This document shows positions 61,358-64,000 of a stretch of DNA of 64,000 nucleotides, piece by piece; positions within the stretch are counted from its first letter, which is position 1; the number at the start of each line of letters is the position of its first letter. The position numbers and the translations under genes were made by a program. This DNA comes from Pseudobutyrivibrio xylanivorans. Lineage in GTDB: Bacteria > Bacillota > Clostridia > Lachnospirales > Lachnospiraceae. Under the pieces are notes generated by a model. That model was not told the DNA's origin. It ran no database searches and was given only the letters and a program-made list of their open reading frames with translations. Location: the NCBI RefSeq assembly GCF_008935055.1, contig NZ_CP043028.1, positions 3,285,001 through 3,349,000 of the forward strand, read 5' to 3'.

Positions 61358-62910
61358 AATGGTATGTTCCCGTGTGAAAATGCTATCTCACTACGCTCCT
61401 TCGAACTTAGACTCTCAAAAGCTGTTCTTATTTTTCTTCTTGTCTCCTCTGGACTGATTACTTCATCTATGATGCCAAGCTTTGCTGCGATATATGGAGA
61501 CATAAACTTGTCATTATATTCCTGAATCTTTTCCTGTCGTACCTGCTCAGGGTTGGCAGCATTTTCAAGCTCATGCTTATACATGATTCCAACTGCACCC
61601 TCAGCTCCCATAACTGCAATCTGTGCAATCGGCCAAGCATAAACTATATCTGCCCCCATGCCCTTGCTATTCATAGCAATATATGAACCTCCATAGGCTT
61701 TTCTCAGGATGAGACTTACCTTGGGAACTGATGCTTCGCAATATGCGTACAGAAGCTTTGCTCCTCGTCTAATAATCCCACCATGCTCCATTTTGCTACC
61801 TGGCATGAATCCTGGTACATCTATTAATGTAAGAAGAGGAATTCCATAGCAATCGCAACATCTCACAAACCGTGCTGCCTTCTCGCTGGAGTCAATATCA
61901 AGTGCTCCACCAAGAAACATTGGATTCGATGCTACAATTCCGACCACCTCGGAATCTATCCTGCAGTAGCCCACGACTATACTCTTTCCGAAATCCTCAT
62001 GTACCTCGAAGAATGAGCCTTCATCTACAAACGTATCTATTACTTTATGAATGTCATATGCTCTTTTCTGATTGTCGGTTACAATTTCCTGTAACTCTTC
62101 AGAATGATCTCTCGCCTTACCTATAATCCTTACTGGCTTTTCTCTATAATTCTTTGGAAGATATGAAAGAAGTTTTTTCACTCCATCCAAACATTCATAT
62201 TCGGATGGATATTTGAAGTGTGCAACACCACTCATAGAACTGTGTGAAGTAGCCCCGCCAAGCTCTTCTGTACTGATATTTTCTCCCAATACAGTCTTTA
62301 CTACCACTGGTCCTGTCAGGAACATCTGGCTTGTCTTTTCCACCATGAACACGTAATCACAAAGGGCCGGTCCATAGCATGCGCCACCAGCACATGGACC
62401 CATGATAACGGCAATCTGTGGAATCTTTCCGCTGGCTCTTGTATGTCTAAGGAACATGTCTCCGTAGCCATCCAAACCACTTATGCCCTCTTCCATTCGA
62501 GCTCCACCCGAATCATTTATGGTTATAAATGGTGCTTTCGATTGAAAAGCCATATCCATTATTCTGACAATCTTTCGGCTGTGATACTCACCATAGGTTC
62601 CACCCATTACCGTGAAATCTTCTGCTGCCACATAAACTGGAACTCCATTGATTGTCCCAAAACCTGTAACTACACCATCGCCTGGAAGTTTCTTTTTATC
62701 CATCCCCATATCAGTGAAGCGGGATTCTACCAAAGATCCAACTTCTTGGAATGAACCTTCGTCAAAGAGGTAGCTGATTCGCTCCCATACTGTAAGTTTC
62801 CCCTTTGCATGCTGGGCTTCAACTCTCTTTTCTCCACCGCCAGCTTTTGCCTTTGCACGTCGTTGTTTTAGGTCCTCTATGTATTTTGGATTCCATTGTT
62901 CTTTAGACAT
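61354..62910 (-). CDS. Acyl-CoA carboxylase carboxyltransferase subunit (MmdA/PccB-like)
   Basis: This 518-residue protein has two crotonase-like halves: INDSGGARMEEGISGLDGYG, MGPCAGGACYGPALCDYVFM and LIDVPGFMPGSKMEHGGIIR, AYGGSYIAMNSKGMGADIVY. Such subunits carboxylate acetyl- or propionyl-CoA with biotin, or work in methylmalonyl-CoA decarboxylases. No biotin carboxylase or BCCP is nearby, so these come from elsewhere. Its position in a glycan locus with MAT, ACP and KAS III suggests supply of malonyl or methylmalonyl units. Confidence 0.92.
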   Translation of the reverse strand: MSKEQWNPKYIEDLKQRRAKAKAGGGEKRVEAQHAKGKLTVWERISYLFDEGSFQEVGSLVESRFTDMGMDKKKLPGDGVVTGFGTINGVPVYVAAEDFTVMGGTYGEYHSRKIVRIMDMAFQSKAPFITINDSGGARMEEGISGLDGYGDMFLRHTRASGKIPQIAVIMGPCAGGACYGPALCDYVFMVEKTSQMFLTGPVVVKTVLGENISTEELGGATSHSSMSGVAHFKYPSEYECLDGVKKLLSYLPKNYREKPVRIIGKARDHSEELQEIVTDNQKRAYDIHKVIDTFVDEGSFFEVHEDFGKSIVVGYCRIDSEVVGIVASNPMFLGGALDIDSSEKAARFVRCCDCYGIPLLTLIDVPGFMPGSKMEHGGIIRRGAKLLYAYCEASVPKVSLILRKAYGGSYIAMNSKGMGADIVYAWPIAQIAVMGAEGAVGIMYKHELENAANPEQVRQEKIQEYNDKFMSPYIAAKLGIIDEVISPEETRRKIRTAFESLSSKERSEIAFSHGNIPL

Positions 62911-63538
62911 TTCTTGGTTGCCTACCTTTTTCTTTACAATAATCTACAAAACTTTCCATTGTTGCGCTTGTTGCTGAGCTAATACCCTCACGCTTTAGCA
63001 CGACCTTAACGGTATCTATTATTATCTTTACATCGCCCAAGAAGGTAATGTTGTTAACGTAATCGACATCCATAGCGAATTTATCATCCCAGTCTACAGT
63101 GTTACGTCCATGGGCCTGAGCATAACCTGTGAGTCCTGGACGAACATCGTGCCTGTGTGATTGTTCTTCGGAATACCATGGAAGGTATTGCGGTAGCAGT
63201 GGACGGGGCCCTACCACCGACATAGATTGACCTACGATGTTAAATAATTCTGGCAGCTCATCCAGTGAAGTCGCTCTCAGGAATTGGCCATATGGAATAA
63301 GACGGTCCTCATCAGGAAGCAAATTCCCATCTGCATCTTTTTCATTTGTCATTGTTCGAAACTTTATTAGTTTAAATATCTTCTCATCTTTACCAGGCCG
63401 TTCCTGGGTAAAGAACGGATTGCCTTTCATCTTTATTGCCCCCACTATAGTAAGTACTAATAAAAGCGGGCTTAAAATAATAATTGCCAAGAGAGCTATT
63501 ATAGTATCTAAAATTTGTTTGACGTATTTTTCGTACAT
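62903..63538 (-). CDS. Initiating sugar transferase (PglC-type)
   Basis: The protein is 211 residues from MYEKYVKQILD; GGAG lies just upstream, so the frame to 63589 is not used. One N-terminal membrane hairpin (LDTIIALLAIIILSPLLLVL) precedes the catalytic part: FFTQERPGKDEKIFKLIKFR, ATSLDELPELFNIVGQSM, SVVGPRPLLPQYLPWY, RPGLTGYAQAHGRN. It puts the first sugar phosphate on undecaprenyl phosphate. First gene of the second glycan operon in this window. Confidence 0.95.
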   Translation of the reverse strand: MYEKYVKQILDTIIALLAIIILSPLLLVLTIVGAIKMKGNPFFTQERPGKDEKIFKLIKFRTMTNEKDADGNLLPDEDRLIPYGQFLRATSLDELPELFNIVGQSMSVVGPRPLLPQYLPWYSEEQSHRHDVRPGLTGYAQAHGRNTVDWDDKFAMDVDYVNNITFLGDVKIIIDTVKVVLKREGISSATSATMESFVDYCKEKGRQPRNV

Positions 63539-63574
63539 TCTCCTCTCCCTACAATTATCAAGTTTTTTGCATTC

Positions 63575-63600
63575 AAAAAGGAACCACAATATGTGGTTCC
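63575..63600 (-). terminator. Terminator of the 81-residue coiled-coil gene
   Basis: A 9-bp perfect stem, GGAACCACA (63580-63588) and TGTGGTTCC (63592-63600), is followed on the minus strand by TTTTTG. It separates the small gene from the second glycan operon. Confidence 0.85.
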
Positions 63601-63626
63601 TGTCTGTTATTTACCTAATGAATTAT

Positions 63627-63872
63627 CTATTTGTTCTTTAACAGTTCCTCAAGTTTACGCTTAAGTTCCTCATTCTCTGCTTTAACTTCCTCATAAGCCT
63701 GCTCAGCCTCAGCACATCTCTTTTCTAAACGTTCCTTGTAAAGCTTTGCATCATTCTCACATCTAATCTGATCCTGACGAGCCTTTAAAAGCTGTCTTGC
63801 ATGCTCCTCAGCTGTGACTTCATATACTGTTTTAGAAGCTTCATCTATTATTGGCATTTCTTTTGCTAACAT
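63627..63872 (-). CDS. Small coiled-coil protein, function unknown
   Basis: This 81-residue protein begins MLAKEMPIIDEASKTVYEV. Residues about 22-80 form one charged coiled coil (EHARQLLKARQDQ, EKRCAEAEQAYEEVKAENEE). No enzyme motif is seen. GGAGGAG lies 5 nt before the ATG. It has terminators on both sides, so it is monocistronic. I do not recognise the family. Confidence 0.75.
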   Translation of the reverse strand: MLAKEMPIIDEASKTVYEVTAEEHARQLLKARQDQIRCENDAKLYKERLEKRCAEAEQAYEEVKAENEELKRKLEELLKNK

Positions 63873-63908
63873 ATGAATCTCCTCCCACTTTGTCGAGGCG
63901 AAAATCTC

Positions 63909-64000
63909 AAAAAAAGAACTGCATCTGCACAGTTCCTAAAAGCCGAGCTTCGCCACTGTCGCGGTATTTCCCCAAACATTACTCACCCCGGCAAAGCAAT
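63909..64000 (-). ncRNA. 3' end of an unidentified transcript with strong terminator
   Basis: GAACTG and CAGTTC around an 8-nt loop (63916-63935), then seven T on the minus strand, form a clear terminator. Upstream on that strand is GC-rich, stem-forming sequence (GCCGGGG... GAAGCTCGGC) with no reading frame, running off the right edge. It could be the end of a structured RNA or of a leader for the coiled-coil gene. I could not assign a family. Confidence 0.5.

Overview
The window looks like chromosome from a strictly anaerobic, low-GC Firmicute of the Lachnospiraceae, probably Butyrivibrio or Pseudobutyrivibrio. That placement rests on protein style, low GC, a reverse-type rubrerythrin, Feo iron uptake and the 5' end of a 16S rRNA gene at the left edge. 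It is an inference, because too little 16S is present to type. Nearly all genes lie on the minus strand, so operons read from high to low coordinates.

Layout. 1-7.1 kb: start of an rRNA operon, two lipoproteins, a PspC pair, a Gfo/Idh/MocA oxidoreductase, a peptidase-U32-like protein, a membrane-tethered phosphoesterase and a two-component system. 7.2-14.4 kb: a complete lasso-peptide locus of the paeninodin/pseudomycoidin type. It has a nucleotidyltransferase, exporter, PqqD-like RRE, transglutaminase-like leader peptidase, HprK-like kinase and Asn-synthetase-like cyclase. Two unannotated precursor genes (44 and 45 codons) sit at the 3' end behind their own promoter. 14.5-24.7 kb: two glycosyltransferases, a feoA-feoA-feoB-Cys-rich peptide operon with a palindromic operator, a carbamate kinase-like gene, VanZ, HtrA and GlmS.

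24.7-35.3 kb: a first surface-glycan locus with an LCP attachment enzyme, a WbaP-type initiating transferase, GT2 enzymes, a GtrB-like/GtrA/DUF2142 set resembling a three-component decoration system, and an acyltransferase. 35.3-43.4 kb: rubrerythrin, a RACE-like ASKHA ferredoxin, MJ0936-type phosphodiesterase, RdgB, amidase, a C1 protease and an RlmL-type methylase. 43.5-47.1 kb: an AAA-ATPase/PDDEXK gene bearing heptamer repeats, a small-RNA gene, a RelE/Phd-type toxin-antitoxin pair and superoxide dismutase.

47.2-63.6 kb: a second, AT-rich polysaccharide locus with a PglC-like initiating transferase, Wzx, Wzy and four glycosyltransferases. It contains a compact acyl-assembly cassette: carboxyltransferase, malonyltransferase, ACP, KAS III, ketoreductase, MBL hydrolase, two NeuD/PglD-type acyltransferases and an ATP-grasp. 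I read this cassette as making a short acyl or hydroxyacyl decoration for a sugar.

The strongest leads are the double-precursor lasso locus, the acyl cassette inside the glycan locus, and a three-copy covarying stem-loop family found just upstream of start codons. Other leads are an A7 frameshift at the start of the ketoreductase and a glycosyltransferase carrying a second donor-binding half.
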